A DNA stretch of 64,000 nt from Alphaproteobacteria bacterium (GCA_020632755.1 JACKEY010000006.1:310001-374000); one strand, 5' to 3'. Counted from the stretch's first letter, positions 10,501 through 18,630 are shown. Notes: generated by a model not told the origin, from the sequence alone. Made by a program: numbers and translations.

Positions 10501-11025
10501 GGCGCCGTCGCGGCCGGCGTCGGCATGCTCCACGCCCTGACCCGGGTCAACGAGGAGAACGGCTGGTCCCTGCGGATCGGCATCGGCGTCAACTCGGGCG
10601 ACACCATGCTCGGCACCGTCGGCGGCGCCCAGCGCATGGACACGACGGTCATCAGCGACACGGTCAACGTCGCCAGCCGGGTCGAGGGGCTGAACAAGGG
10701 CTACGGCAGCGGGCTGCTCATCACCGAGCACACCCGCGACCGGCTCGCGGCCCCCGACCGGTTCCGCATGCGGCGGCTGGAGCGGGTGGTGGTGCGCGGC
10801 AAGACCGAGCCCGTCGACGTGTTCGAGGTGCTCGACGGGCTCCCGGACGACGTGGCGGCGCGGCGGTTCGCGGCCCGGGGCGCCTTCGAGCGGGGGGTGG
10901 CCGCCCTGCAGGCCGACGACGCCGCGGCTGCGCTGGCCGCCTTCGAGCAGGCCCGCGACCTGGACACCGACGACCCGGCGACGGCGCAGTACCTGCGGCG
11001 CTGCCAGGTGGTGCTCCGTGGGTGA
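4564..11025 (+). CDS. Giant hybrid signalling protein: Ser/Thr kinase-like, AAA ATPase, GAF, histidine kinase, receiver, adenylate cyclase
   Basis: A 2153-residue cytoplasmic sensor. Domains in order: protein-kinase-like (about 1-275; K near 36 in VVLKRL, HLDVNPANI near 126, DFD in place of DFG, glycine loop degenerate); large ATPase (about 300-700; Walker A GYSGVGKSS near 330, Walker B LYLDDLQ near 455); helical repeat-like region to about 1290; GAF (about 1320-1465); HisKA with phospho-acceptor H1508 in SHELRTP; HATPase (NLVGNACKF, DTGVGI, GTGLGL); receiver with D1812 (LLDLMMPGMDG); class III nucleotide cyclase (about 1900-2095) with metal-binding D1924 and D1968, K1964 and D2026 matching adenine specificity, and N2035/R2039 for the transition state. 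All cyclase residues are intact, so cAMP synthesis is the expected output. The first gene of a four-gene overlapping run; no convincing promoter is seen in the 70-nt gap before it. Confidence 0.93.
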   Translation: MSETSDYVFGPVIHAGERSTVYRGTHGPSGREVVLKRLSAESASNEDLARFRYALELSSSLVDLDGVVPVVELVEHRARPVLVMHDLGGVDLAQALAAGRMDLREGLHIAVQVTRALAGLHARDLIHLDVNPANIIRNPATGQTAIIDFDLASRLGRERAAPIKLAAPRGTLAYIAPEQTGRTNRAVDRRADLYSLGVTLFELFTGRLPFPHTDPLTLVHHHLAVSPPSPRGLEATIPAPLSALILRLLEKMPEDRYQTADGVLADLEHCLSMLEETGDIPDFPLGVHDAVDGLMLSQRLYGREDELAELMNAFADARNGHAVLMTIAGYSGVGKSSLVREVHGPIVEARGRFAAGKYQQLQRAPYLGLLEAMRDLVDDVLSLPPDQIALWRAALTDALGSAGRAVVDVVPDAAWLLGDLPPLPPVGHTEAQNRFQRALVRFLATFARADAPLVLYLDDLQWADSNSLGVVKLLLQDPQTHNVLVIGSYRSNEVGPAHPVTALLQELADSDTPVRALELLPLPARAVVELLADSLRHEPADVEPLAAELIDRTGGNPFFMEALLQALYERGALWIERGTGRWQWSLQRVDELGISDNVADLMAAGLDDLSSEVRDLLQHAACIGAAFELTTLAAATGRTPTETAELLWPALQARLVEPVGDRWHLSSLREGALTEGVVFRFRHDRVEEAAYGVLSEGDRAARHLALGRVLRDGGGNASLFSVVDQLDLGRSLVTDPDERLDLARRNHAAAGLAMANAAYSRGRQYAVVARELLGEAGWTDHAALLRELLQLHADASLMAGFHGESEAIARELEAHAETLAQKVEALKRRLNVDIHGGDRDRCLATFAAAMQVFGMQPPTDADGWQALAMQEAMAVMPLLEGVDIEGLIDRPMMTDPDAMVQMDMWTSAAPVTLSFPPLAAVLFPRMVALSLEHGNTWTSPIAYVFYGVLRGLFGDWATGDAFGRLALALNERQGLTQLRPPVQHIYACFTSHWTGPLSRTLQLTREAMVAALENGIFNTAAWAGMNLPWLELAAGGELGPLIDETRDLQRLAQNTLKYKDAATSYLLCLHAAAGLAGDRALIEELDAAGHTEDALRAELEHYPMALCGCETNLLQRAVVMGDLQSAGALAGVIGPRLEMAAGLICMSEYVFLAALTLLDLKAVLPPEQWAPMGGQLDQLCGHLDGFAANNPGEHGWRKALIDASRAAADGADPTAVRERFDDAVAAAEALDNPYAEALCLERAYQYLAASGRDRMARGYLADARFAYVRWGARAKVEALEAVHPVLRSRRASSATMTTTDTSVLDVETVLRATRAISSETDLDDLLQAVLRVVLEHAGAQRGFLVIDRGGVLSVDAAGDEAGTRALEQVPLGSDAAALCEEAVRYVARSGATLAEDDALLGRFRHTPYVRERRPRSLLVMPLLHLSDVVGVLYLENNLTTGAFSGDHLQLLHTVAVQAATSIQNAELVEDLKERSAELERRSQQLLSRNEQLTEVDRVRDEFLAKTSHELRTPLHGIIGLAQSLLDGRDQVSAAELRQSLGMIASSGHRLNSLINDILDFSTLKRREIELSLAPVDLREVVAEVVALASPLRRSDAVALRTVLPDGPVVAMADRDRVAQVLFNLVGNACKFTESGAVTVELSGDEDEVQVAVSDTGVGIRAAVLDRIFDAFEQGDEDTQRRFGGTGLGLAVGRELVELHGGRMGVRSEVGVGSTFTFTLPATDEAPGSQAAAASARVVRAALVSNEELVTVAPVTTGQRRTRVLVIDDEPVNLQVTLNHLGRAGYEVYTARGGPEALRRLGDGLEPDIVLLDLMMPGMDGYEVCRRLRETRSASDLPVIMLTARGEVGNLVKGIREGVNDYLVKPFSSEELLARMRNHLHLATIHHAVGRFVPYDFMRLLDRESIVDVRLGDSVKRDMSVMFADIRGFTTLTGTMSPERSFAFINGFLGVMEPVIREHGGFVDKFIGDGIMALFDAGADGAVAAGVGMLHALTRVNEENGWSLRIGIGVNSGDTMLGTVGGAQRMDTTVISDTVNVASRVEGLNKGYGSGLLITEHTRDRLAAPDRFRMRRLERVVVRGKTEPVDVFEVLDGLPDDVAARRFAARGAFERGVAALQADDAAAALAAFEQARDLDTDDPATAQYLRRCQVVLRG

Positions 11026-14000
11026 CTGGACCCAGGACGAGTTCTCGGCGCAAGAGCTCGCGCTCTCGTCCACGGTCTTCCTGTGCCCACCGCTCAACGC
11101 GATGGGGCCGCTGCGGGTGCGGCGGCTGATCCGCGAGGTCGAGCGCTACCACCGCGAGATGGGGCCCGACCGCCGGCTGGCGCCCTACCAGCAGGACGGC
11201 CAGAGCAAGGGCCGGCTGAGCTTCGCGGCGCTGGACGACATCTCCGACCTGGCCAACGCCGAAGACGGCTTCCTGGTGGTCGCGGGCGGCGGGCTCATCC
11301 TGACGACCTGGTCCAAGCGGGCCTGGCTGTCGGAGCTGTCCGACGACGGCCCCGGCGTCATGCCGGGCTGGAGCCGCACCGCCAGCGCCCGATTCTCCGA
11401 GGGCATGCCGCTCGCCTTCGCCTGTGCGGGGGAGGAGGTCGACGACGGCGAGGTGGTGCGGGCCCTGGTGCTGCGGGAGACCATCGCCTGGTGGATCCCG
11501 ATGAGCGTGGTGGAGCGGGTCGCCGGGCGGGTCGTCGACCACGTGCGGCTGGACCTGCGGACCACGGTGGTCGCCGCGATGTCGCCGGTGCTGCGCAGCC
11601 TGGAGCTGCACGCCCGCCAGGCGGTGCAGGACCAGCTGAAGGAGGTGCACGTCGAGAGCGGCCAGACCCTGTACGAGGCGGGGGTCCGGCCCGATCGCCT
11701 GTACCTGGTGGGTCGCTCCGGCGCCGTGCACATCGTCCGCTGCCCGGACAAGCCCGAGCCCGGCAACCCCCTGTGGAAGGCCGCCTATGGCGAAGGGGTG
11801 GTGCCGTGGCGGACCGGGCGGCTCGAGTACGCCGTCACCGTCGGCGGCGTCGTCGGCGGCGCGACCTTCACCCCCGACGGCCCCTTCGACGAGAGCGCCA
11901 CCGTCATCGGCCGCACGACCCTCTACGAGCTCCAGCCGCGCCGGCTGCGCACCCTGCGCATGCGCATCGAGGGCCAGTCCATCGAGCAGCTGTTCACCGG
12001 GCTGGGCGGCCTGCACCTGTTCCTGCCCATGCTGGTCGGCGCGATGGAGCGCATCCAGGTCCTCAAGGACCTGGACAACCCCGGCCAGCTGGCCCTGGTC
12101 GCCCAGTCGGCGACCCTGGTCGAGTGGCGGGTCGGCATGCCGCCGCCGCCGCCGCTGGGCACAGCCGGCGGGCTCGCCATCGTCATGCACGGCGAGCTCT
12201 TGTCCTACCGCGAGGGCTACAGCGGATCCGACGAGCTGGGCGCGCTGGTGGCCCGCTACCGCTCCGTCCCCCGGGGCGGCAGCGTGGGTTTTCCCGGCTT
12301 CCGGCCGAGCGACGCCTTCGACAACCTGGTCCAGGCGCGGCGGCCGGCGGTGGTCGCCTTCGCCGACAAGGAGCGCATGCTCGAGGTCATGGGCGAGCTC
12401 GGCCCGACGCCCTGGGGCGGCGACATCAACCACCTGCTGCTGCCGGCGGGCATCGACAACGCGCCCTACTTCCGCTGGCGCCGCGAGGGGCTCGGCCTGA
12501 ACCCGGCGCCGGGCGGCCACGAAGGCGAGGTGCCCACCCAGCAGCAGATCCAGGAGATGGTGCACCGCGGCATCGATCCGGTGGCCCGCGCCATGCCGAT
12601 GCTGGACATCATCCCGACCGAGGTCGAAGACCGGTTCAAGGGAGGGCACGGCCAGCCCTGGACCTTCTTCGTCGACCCGCTGCAGTCCGACGCCCTGTCG
12701 GCGCAGGAGCGCAGCCTGTTCGGCGCCATGGCGCTGTCCATCTACGAGCAGTTCTCGGAGAGCACGCTGCTGGTGCGGGTCGAGGTCGGCGACGTGGATC
12801 CGCCCGACCCGGTGCTCGAGCCGGAGCGCCTGCTCGACCCCGACGATCCCGCCGCGGCCTTCGTCACCGCGGGGCGGCTGCGGGTGGGGCCCAACGCCCG
12901 TGACGTGCTCGAGGGGCTCATCAAGGTCCTCGACGCGCTGGACGACGGCTGGCCCCACTACGTCTTCGTCGAGGTGCTCGGGCCCCACGACGTCCGCGCA
13001 CAGGTCCGCAACCGGCTGTTCGTCGACCTGCTGTGGAACACGCTGCCGACCTTCCCGCTGCCCGAGCGCGAGGGCAGCCGGCCGATGCTCTACGCGACGC
13101 TGATCCCGACCGATCTCGGGCCGGAGATGCGGGACTTCCTGACCAACCGGCCCGTGCCCGTGGGCGCCGCACGGCTGCGGCTCGACCTCGAGGACCGCAC
13201 CCCGCGGCAGTGGCTCGCCCTGCCCGACGGCAAGCCCGACCCCGACCGCCAGCGCGTCGCCCAGGACCGCATCCAGGGCATCGGCCGGTTCGCCCGGGCG
13301 GTCACCCACCGCCGGGTCGGCGTCGCCCTGGGCGGCGGCGGCGCGTGGGGCATGTCCCACGTCAGCGTGCTGCGGGGCCTGACCCAGGCCGGCATCCCGA
13401 TCGACATGGTGTCCGGCGCGTCGGTCGGCGCCATCATGGGGGGCCTGTACTGCACCGAGGGCCTGGACGGGCTGTCCGACCTGATCCAGGACCGGGTCGG
13501 CTTCCAGGCGTCGTTCTTCACCGGCATGGTCACGAGCACCCTGTTCGTGCGCAGCATGGAGAAGCTGCTCGGTCGGGTGGCGCTGTCCCAGCTGTCGATC
13601 CCGTTCTTCCCGGTGGCCACCGACCTGTCGCAGGCCAGCGAGGATCCCCTGCTCGAGGACGAGGTCGCCCAGGCGGCCCGCAAGAGCGGCTCGCTGCCGC
13701 CCTGCTACCCGCCGACCCCGACGCCCTTCGGCAACTACGTCGACGGCGGCGTCACCCGCAACGTGCCCATCGACGTGCTGCAGATCGAAGGCGCGCGCAC
13801 GGTCTTCTCCAGCAACATCGTGCCGCCCCCCGTGTCGCACCTGCCGCGCCCGCCGACCTTCCCGGGCACGGTGGGCATCGTGCTGGCCGACCTCAACCCG
13901 ATCCGCCGCATCGACGGCGCGGTGCGCTCCGTCTACACCCTGCTCTACACGGGCGGCACCGCCCGCCCGAGCGAGGCCGCCGTCGGCTTCGAGCAGCGGT

Positions 14001-14263
14001 GGACCGGCGTGTCCCCCTTCGACGTCATCATCGGCCCGCGGGTCATCCGCGACACCCAGTCGGTGGGCGGCTTCTGGTCGAACGTGGCGGCAGCCCAGCA
14101 GCGCTGGCAGACCCTCAAGCAGCCGCGCTTCCAGCGAGGGCAGGTCGGGATCGTAGGCGAGGCGGAGGCGCCGCACAGCGGCGCTGCCGTGTCCGAAGAC
14201 GCCGCCGAGGCCGCGCCGAGCGCCAGCCCGCCGCCCGCTGCCGCCCCCGAGGCGTCGGCGTGA
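11018..14263 (+). CDS. Cyclic-nucleotide-domain patatin-like phospholipase (NTE-like)
   Basis: A 1081-residue protein. The GTG start lies 8 nt inside the upstream cyclase gene, so the two are probably translated together. An N-terminal region of unknown type precedes a cNMP-binding-like fold (about 200-310; RLYLVGRSGAVHI, then SATVIGRTTLYEL). The patatin domain starts near 765: oxyanion motif ALGGGGAWG, nucleophile S802 in GASVG, and dyad D909 in VDGGV, all intact. Patatins hydrolyse membrane phospholipids or lysophospholipids. The phosphate-binding cassette of the cNMP fold reads PFDESATV where an Arg is usual, so nucleotide binding is not certain. The combination resembles neuropathy-target-esterase relatives. 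The context suggests an effector of the cyclase, which is an inference. Confidence 0.9.
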   Translation: MGDWTQDEFSAQELALSSTVFLCPPLNAMGPLRVRRLIREVERYHREMGPDRRLAPYQQDGQSKGRLSFAALDDISDLANAEDGFLVVAGGGLILTTWSKRAWLSELSDDGPGVMPGWSRTASARFSEGMPLAFACAGEEVDDGEVVRALVLRETIAWWIPMSVVERVAGRVVDHVRLDLRTTVVAAMSPVLRSLELHARQAVQDQLKEVHVESGQTLYEAGVRPDRLYLVGRSGAVHIVRCPDKPEPGNPLWKAAYGEGVVPWRTGRLEYAVTVGGVVGGATFTPDGPFDESATVIGRTTLYELQPRRLRTLRMRIEGQSIEQLFTGLGGLHLFLPMLVGAMERIQVLKDLDNPGQLALVAQSATLVEWRVGMPPPPPLGTAGGLAIVMHGELLSYREGYSGSDELGALVARYRSVPRGGSVGFPGFRPSDAFDNLVQARRPAVVAFADKERMLEVMGELGPTPWGGDINHLLLPAGIDNAPYFRWRREGLGLNPAPGGHEGEVPTQQQIQEMVHRGIDPVARAMPMLDIIPTEVEDRFKGGHGQPWTFFVDPLQSDALSAQERSLFGAMALSIYEQFSESTLLVRVEVGDVDPPDPVLEPERLLDPDDPAAAFVTAGRLRVGPNARDVLEGLIKVLDALDDGWPHYVFVEVLGPHDVRAQVRNRLFVDLLWNTLPTFPLPEREGSRPMLYATLIPTDLGPEMRDFLTNRPVPVGAARLRLDLEDRTPRQWLALPDGKPDPDRQRVAQDRIQGIGRFARAVTHRRVGVALGGGGAWGMSHVSVLRGLTQAGIPIDMVSGASVGAIMGGLYCTEGLDGLSDLIQDRVGFQASFFTGMVTSTLFVRSMEKLLGRVALSQLSIPFFPVATDLSQASEDPLLEDEVAQAARKSGSLPPCYPPTPTPFGNYVDGGVTRNVPIDVLQIEGARTVFSSNIVPPPVSHLPRPPTFPGTVGIVLADLNPIRRIDGAVRSVYTLLYTGGTARPSEAAVGFEQRWTGVSPFDVIIGPRVIRDTQSVGGFWSNVAAAQQRWQTLKQPRFQRGQVGIVGEAEAPHSGAAVSEDAAEAAPSASPPPAAAPEASA

Positions 14264-15456
14264 CCGACGCGCCGCCGCCGCGCCGCGCGCTGGACCGGGC
14301 CGCGCTGTCGAGCCCGAGCGCGGCGGTGCGCGCGGCGGTGGCCTCAGGCCTGGCCCGGGCCCGCGGGGACGCCCCCGACTGCTCGGAGCTGCCGGCCGCC
14401 CTGGCGCGGCTGCTCGGGCTGCCCGGGCGGCTGGTGTTCCGGCACAACGCCACCCTCGCCCTGCGGGACCTGGCGCTCGTGCAGCGCGTCGCGCGCGGCG
14501 CCACCGCCGGCGTGCTGGTCTGCACCGACGCCGAGCACCCCGCGGTGCGGCACGTGCTCGAGACCGTCTGGCGCGGCGCCGGCCCGGTCGTGGCCCTGCC
14601 GATCCAGGAGCTGTCGCTCGCAGACGACGACGTCGACGCCGCGCTGGCTCGTGGCCTCGCCCAGGCGGTCGCCCAGGGCCCCGTCGACCTGGTGGTGCTG
14701 CCGCACGTGCTGTGGTTCAACGGTGCCGTGGTCGACGTGGCCCGTCATGCCGTCTGGCTGGCCCAACACGCGCCGGACGCGCAGGTGGTGGTCGACGGCG
14801 CCCAGGCGGTAGGCAACATCGCGCTCGCTCCGGGGCTCACCGACGCCGTGCACGCCTATGTCGGGTGCACCCACAAGTGGCTGGGGGGACCGCAGACGCT
14901 GGGCTTCGTCGAGCTCGCCCCCGCCCTGTGCGATGCCGACGACCCGCGGGCCGGCCTGCTGGCCAGCGGCGACGTCCTGCCCGAGCTGGGGGCGCTGAGC
15001 GGCCTCGAGCGGGGCAGTCAGTGCGGCACCCAGCGCCGGGCCGTGGCCGCCGGCACCCTGGTGGCGGTCGAAGCCATGGCGGCGCGCCCGGGCGGGCTTC
15101 CGGGCGCCATCGCCGCCAGTCGCGACGCCTGCGCGGCCCTGCGGCGCTGCCTCGAGCGGGCGGGCGCCTACACCGTGCTGGGCCCCCGCGCCGCGGCCCG
15201 CTCGTCGATGGTGGCCTTCTGCCGCCGGGACGGCGACGAAGCCGCGCTGCATGGGCTGGCCGACCGGCTCGATGGGGCCGGCTTCGTGGCGGCCCGCTAC
15301 CGGCTGGATGGCCACGGCGCCTTCCTGCGGCTCAGCCCCGGGCCGGACCTGACCCCGGACGACCTCGACGCCTTCGGCCAGCTGGTCCTGCCACGCGCCG
15401 CCTCCTCCGTCGATCGCCTCGCTCCTCCCTCCTCCTCCTCCCCGCGTGCCCGATGA
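14260..15456 (+). CDS. Class V aminotransferase-fold PLP enzyme
   Basis: 398 residues; the GTG start gives a 4-nt GTGA overlap with the patatin gene. The fold is that of cysteine desulfurase/isopenicillin-epimerase-like PLP enzymes: D179 and Q182 in VVDGAQAVGN contact the cofactor, and K206 in THKWLGGPQ is the Schiff-base lysine. The C-terminal SufS-type RxGHHC segment with the catalytic cysteine is not seen, so a sulfur-transfer role is unlikely; kynureninase- or epimerase-like chemistry, or a synthase role, fits better. The C-terminus is a Ser/Pro tail (APPSSSSPRAR) from a CCTCCTCC tract. Its place between two lipases is unusual and the substrate is unknown. Confidence 0.85.
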   Translation: MTDAPPPRRALDRAALSSPSAAVRAAVASGLARARGDAPDCSELPAALARLLGLPGRLVFRHNATLALRDLALVQRVARGATAGVLVCTDAEHPAVRHVLETVWRGAGPVVALPIQELSLADDDVDAALARGLAQAVAQGPVDLVVLPHVLWFNGAVVDVARHAVWLAQHAPDAQVVVDGAQAVGNIALAPGLTDAVHAYVGCTHKWLGGPQTLGFVELAPALCDADDPRAGLLASGDVLPELGALSGLERGSQCGTQRRAVAAGTLVAVEAMAARPGGLPGAIAASRDACAALRRCLERAGAYTVLGPRAAARSSMVAFCRRDGDEAALHGLADRLDGAGFVAARYRLDGHGAFLRLSPGPDLTPDDLDAFGQLVLPRAASSVDRLAPPSSSSPRAR

Positions 15457-16859
15457 GCGACTTCCGCATCATGTCCTTCGACGGCGGTCCCGGCGCCTTC
15501 ACCGCGCCGCGCCTGCTGCAGGCCATGGAGGTCTACCTCCCCGGCACCCTGGCCTCGACCACCCTGTTCGCCGGTGTGTCCAGCGGCACGGCCATGGCCC
15601 TGCTCTACGCCCTGCGCCTCTCCCAGGCCCAGGGCGAGCCCGACGTCGAGGCCATCCTGAAGGAAGCCGTCGAGTTCGTGGACCAGATCTGCTGGTTCTT
15701 CTACCCGGAGGAGGAGAACTGGAAGCGGCTGCTCTGCGGCCAGGAGCCGATGTACTCGGCGGACGCCCTGCGGGACCTGTGCCACAGCCACTTCGGCGAC
15801 GCGACCCTGTCGGACCTGACGGTGCCGGTGGTGGTGGTCTGCACCCGCATGAACGCGCCGTGGCGGCCCGAGATCGTCGCGTGGATTCCCGGAGTCCCGA
15901 GCGCCGACGGCGACCTGAAGCTCACCGACCTGGCCCTGCGCAGCGGCGCCTTCCCGATCATGCTGCCGATCCAGGGCCAGCGGACCGACGGCGGGCTGTT
16001 CCAGAACAACCCCGCCATGGCGGCGGTGGCTGCGGTGCTGGCCGCCCGCCAGGTGCTGGCCATCCACCTCGACGACGTGGTGCTGCTGTCCTTCGGCGCG
16101 GACGGGGGCACCAGCTCGCTGTCGAACATGCAGCTGCCGGACGATGACGGCGGCGACGACGCCGGGGAGTCCGACGGCGAGGGCGCCCCGACGACCGGGC
16201 AGCACGTCCAGACCATGGTCGCGCCGGCCAACCCGATCATCGGCAAGGACACCCTGCCCGTGCCGACCATCCCCTCCGACATCATGGACGCGGCGACGCC
16301 CGAGATGCAGGAACGGCTGCGCGAGGGCCTGGAGAACGCCAGTCGGATCGCCCACGTCCCCCAGTGGATGCTCGACGAGCTGCAGCGCGTCACCGCCGAC
16401 CATCCGATCGGCGACTACATCGACCTGGACTTCTTCGGCGACCGCACCCGCGTGCCGCTGCTGGTCGCCGACGACACCGAGGAGACCGACTGGGGCTGGA
16501 GCCAGTGGCTCGTCGCGCTGGTCAACCCGATCTACCTGTTCCAGACGTGGATCAACTCCCAGGGCCAGGGCAGCCAGCAGCTGGTCAGCAGCATCCTGCT
16601 GTCGCGGCAGCTGCGCGTCGCGCCGACCTGCATGCTCGGCACCAACCAGCAGTTCCTGATGCTGCTGCTGCGGCTCGAGGAATACGTCCTGCTCAACGCG
16701 GACCTGGTCACGCTGCTGTGGAGCTTCCCGCCGACCAGCGACTACTTCGCCTTCGAGCCCACCATCGGCCAGACGCTGGGCTGGCTCGAGGACAACTGGA
16801 GCGCCGAGGACGTGCCCGACCGGTTCCGGGTCCGCCGGGAGCCCCGCGGCGGCTGCTGA
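15453..16859 (+). CDS. Patatin-like phospholipase family protein
   Basis: 468 residues, ATG overlapping the previous stop as ATGA. The N-terminal half is a patatin domain: glycine motif SFDGGPGAF (the usual GGGxRG is altered), nucleophile S43 in GVSSG, and D179 in TDGGLFQNNP. The second half (about 250-468) carries no recognised domain. It contains an acidic stretch (DDDGGDDAGESDGE) near residue 232 and hydrophobic helices near 340-420 that could contact membrane. No signal peptide is visible, so it probably acts inside the cell. It is the second patatin in this operon, and its sequence is only distantly like the 1081-residue one. Confidence 0.85.
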   Translation: MSDFRIMSFDGGPGAFTAPRLLQAMEVYLPGTLASTTLFAGVSSGTAMALLYALRLSQAQGEPDVEAILKEAVEFVDQICWFFYPEEENWKRLLCGQEPMYSADALRDLCHSHFGDATLSDLTVPVVVVCTRMNAPWRPEIVAWIPGVPSADGDLKLTDLALRSGAFPIMLPIQGQRTDGGLFQNNPAMAAVAAVLAARQVLAIHLDDVVLLSFGADGGTSSLSNMQLPDDDGGDDAGESDGEGAPTTGQHVQTMVAPANPIIGKDTLPVPTIPSDIMDAATPEMQERLREGLENASRIAHVPQWMLDELQRVTADHPIGDYIDLDFFGDRTRVPLLVADDTEETDWGWSQWLVALVNPIYLFQTWINSQGQGSQQLVSSILLSRQLRVAPTCMLGTNQQFLMLLLRLEEYVLLNADLVTLLWSFPPTSDYFAFEPTIGQTLGWLEDNWSAEDVPDRFRVRREPRGGC

Positions 16860-16938
16860 GCCGGACGCGCCGCCAGGGAAGGGCGCGGCTCCGTCAGCCC
16901 GTTAGCTGGCCCGCCATCCCGGATCTCGCGGAAGGCCC

Positions 16939-18630
16939 GTGCCCCAGTCGACAACGCCCCCCTCGTACAACATCGCCGCGCTGATGGAACAGCAGGCCGC
17001 CGAGCGGCCGCACCAGCGGGCGGTGGTCTTCCCGGCCGGGCGCGATGCTGCCGGCCACGTCGCGTGGACCCAGCTGTCCTTCGCGCAGCTGAACGCGCTG
17101 ACCGACCGCTACGCCCACGGCCTCGTCGCGCGCGGGGTCCGGCAGGGCGACCGCGTGAGCCTGCTGGTGAAGCCCTGCCTGGAGTTCATCCCGCTGGTCT
17201 TCGCCGTGTTCAAGGTGGGCGCGCTGCCCGTGCTCATCGACCCCGGCATGGGGCGCCAGCAGTTCCTGTCCTGCCTGGAGCGCATGGCGCCGACCGTGCT
17301 CATCGCCGAGCCGGTGGTGCACGTGCTCAAGCACGTCTTCCGCGCGCCCTTCCGCGGCATCAAGGCGTCGATCAGCACGGGGTCCTGGGGCGGCGTGACC
17401 CTGTCGCAGCTGGAAGTGCACGGCCAGGGGCCCTTCCCCACCGTGCAGGTCGGCGAGCACGACGAAGCCGCCATCCTGTTCACCAGCGGCAGCACCGGCC
17501 CGGCCAAGGGTGTGACCTACACCCACGGCATCTTCTCGGCCCAGGCCGCCTTCATCCGGGACATGTACGACATCCGGCCGGGCGAGATCGACCTGGCCTG
17601 TTTCCCGCTGTTCGGCCTGTTCTCGATGGCCATCGGCATGACCGTCGTCATCCCGGACATGGACCCCACGAAGCCCGCCCAGGCCGACCCGGTCAAGCTG
17701 CTCGAGGCCATCCAGGACCACGGCTGCACCAGCGGGGCCGGCAGCCCCAGCATCTGGAAGAACCTGGGCCGATACTGCGTCGAGCACGAGCTCCAGCTGC
17801 CCAGCCTGAAGCGGCTGTTGATGTTCGGCGCGCCCATCCCGGTCTGGATGCACGAGCAGTTCCAGCAGATCTTCACGGACGGCGCCCAGATCCACACCCC
17901 CTACGGCGCCACCGAGTCGCTGCCCGTCGCCACCATCGGCACCCGCGAGGTCCTGTCCGAGACCCACGCCCGCACCCGGGCCGGGGCCGGCACCTGCGTC
18001 GGCCGCGAGCTGGCGGCGATGACCGTGCGCATCATCGAGATCACCGACGACGCCATCGAGACCTGGGACGACGCGGTCGAGGTGACGCCCGGCCGGGTCG
18101 GCGAGATCACCGTGCGCGGGCCCATCGTCACGCCCGAGTACAAGGACCTGCCCGACAAGACGGCGCTGGCCAAGATCCGCGAGGCCCTGCCCGACGGGAC
18201 CACCGCCGTCGTGCACCGGATGGGCGACCTGGGCTACCGCGACGAGCAGGGCCGGCTGTGGTTCTGCGGCCGCAAGAGCCACCGGGTGGTGACCGCCGAC
18301 GGCGGCGTGGTCTTCCCCGTCCCGGTCGAGGGCGTGTTCAACGAGCACGCCGATGTCGCCCGCACGGCCCTGGTCGGCGTCAACGGCCGCCCCGTGCTCT
18401 GCGTCGAGCTCGAGCCCGGCCGGTCCCGCCCCTTCGCCGAGATCGAGGCCGAGCTCCGCGAGCTGGGCCGCGGCCACGACGTCAGCGCCGTCGTCGGCGA
18501 CTTCCTGCAGCACCCTGCCTTCCCGGTGGACGTGCGCCACAACGCCAAGATCCACCGCCTGCAGCTGCGCGAGTGGGCCGCGGCGAAGCTCGGCGAGCCC
18601 GTCGAGCACCGTCCGGAGGGCGAGGTATGA
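16939..18630 (+). CDS. oleC: OleC-type acyl-AMP-ligase-fold beta-lactone synthetase
   Basis: 563 residues of the acyl-CoA synthetase (ANL) superfamily. The AMP-binding motif LFTSGSTGPAKG is near residue 180, YGATE near 320 and the C-terminal lid motif GRKSHRVV near 443. The length and the pairing with an OleD-type dehydrogenase identify OleC. In characterised systems OleC converts a syn-2-alkyl-3-hydroxyacid to a cis beta-lactone with ATP, on the way to long-chain olefins. The GTG start is chosen for the upstream GCGGAAGG; the gap to the patatin gene is 79 nt. oleD overlaps its stop by 4 nt. No oleA thiolase or oleB hydrolase is adjacent. Confidence 0.9.
   Translation: MPQSTTPPSYNIAALMEQQAAERPHQRAVVFPAGRDAAGHVAWTQLSFAQLNALTDRYAHGLVARGVRQGDRVSLLVKPCLEFIPLVFAVFKVGALPVLIDPGMGRQQFLSCLERMAPTVLIAEPVVHVLKHVFRAPFRGIKASISTGSWGGVTLSQLEVHGQGPFPTVQVGEHDEAAILFTSGSTGPAKGVTYTHGIFSAQAAFIRDMYDIRPGEIDLACFPLFGLFSMAIGMTVVIPDMDPTKPAQADPVKLLEAIQDHGCTSGAGSPSIWKNLGRYCVEHELQLPSLKRLLMFGAPIPVWMHEQFQQIFTDGAQIHTPYGATESLPVATIGTREVLSETHARTRAGAGTCVGRELAAMTVRIIEITDDAIETWDDAVEVTPGRVGEITVRGPIVTPEYKDLPDKTALAKIREALPDGTTAVVHRMGDLGYRDEQGRLWFCGRKSHRVVTADGGVVFPVPVEGVFNEHADVARTALVGVNGRPVLCVELEPGRSRPFAEIEAELRELGRGHDVSAVVGDFLQHPAFPVDVRHNAKIHRLQLREWAAAKLGEPVEHRPEGEV

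Noticed and set aside
4516..11097. Very long open frames opposite the giant kinase gene (about 2190 codons on the minus strand) and in a second plus frame (5733-11129)
   Set aside because: Their composition is His/Gln/Arg/Gly-rich without domains, and they mirror third-position G/C of the real gene. They are a by-product of extreme GC content.
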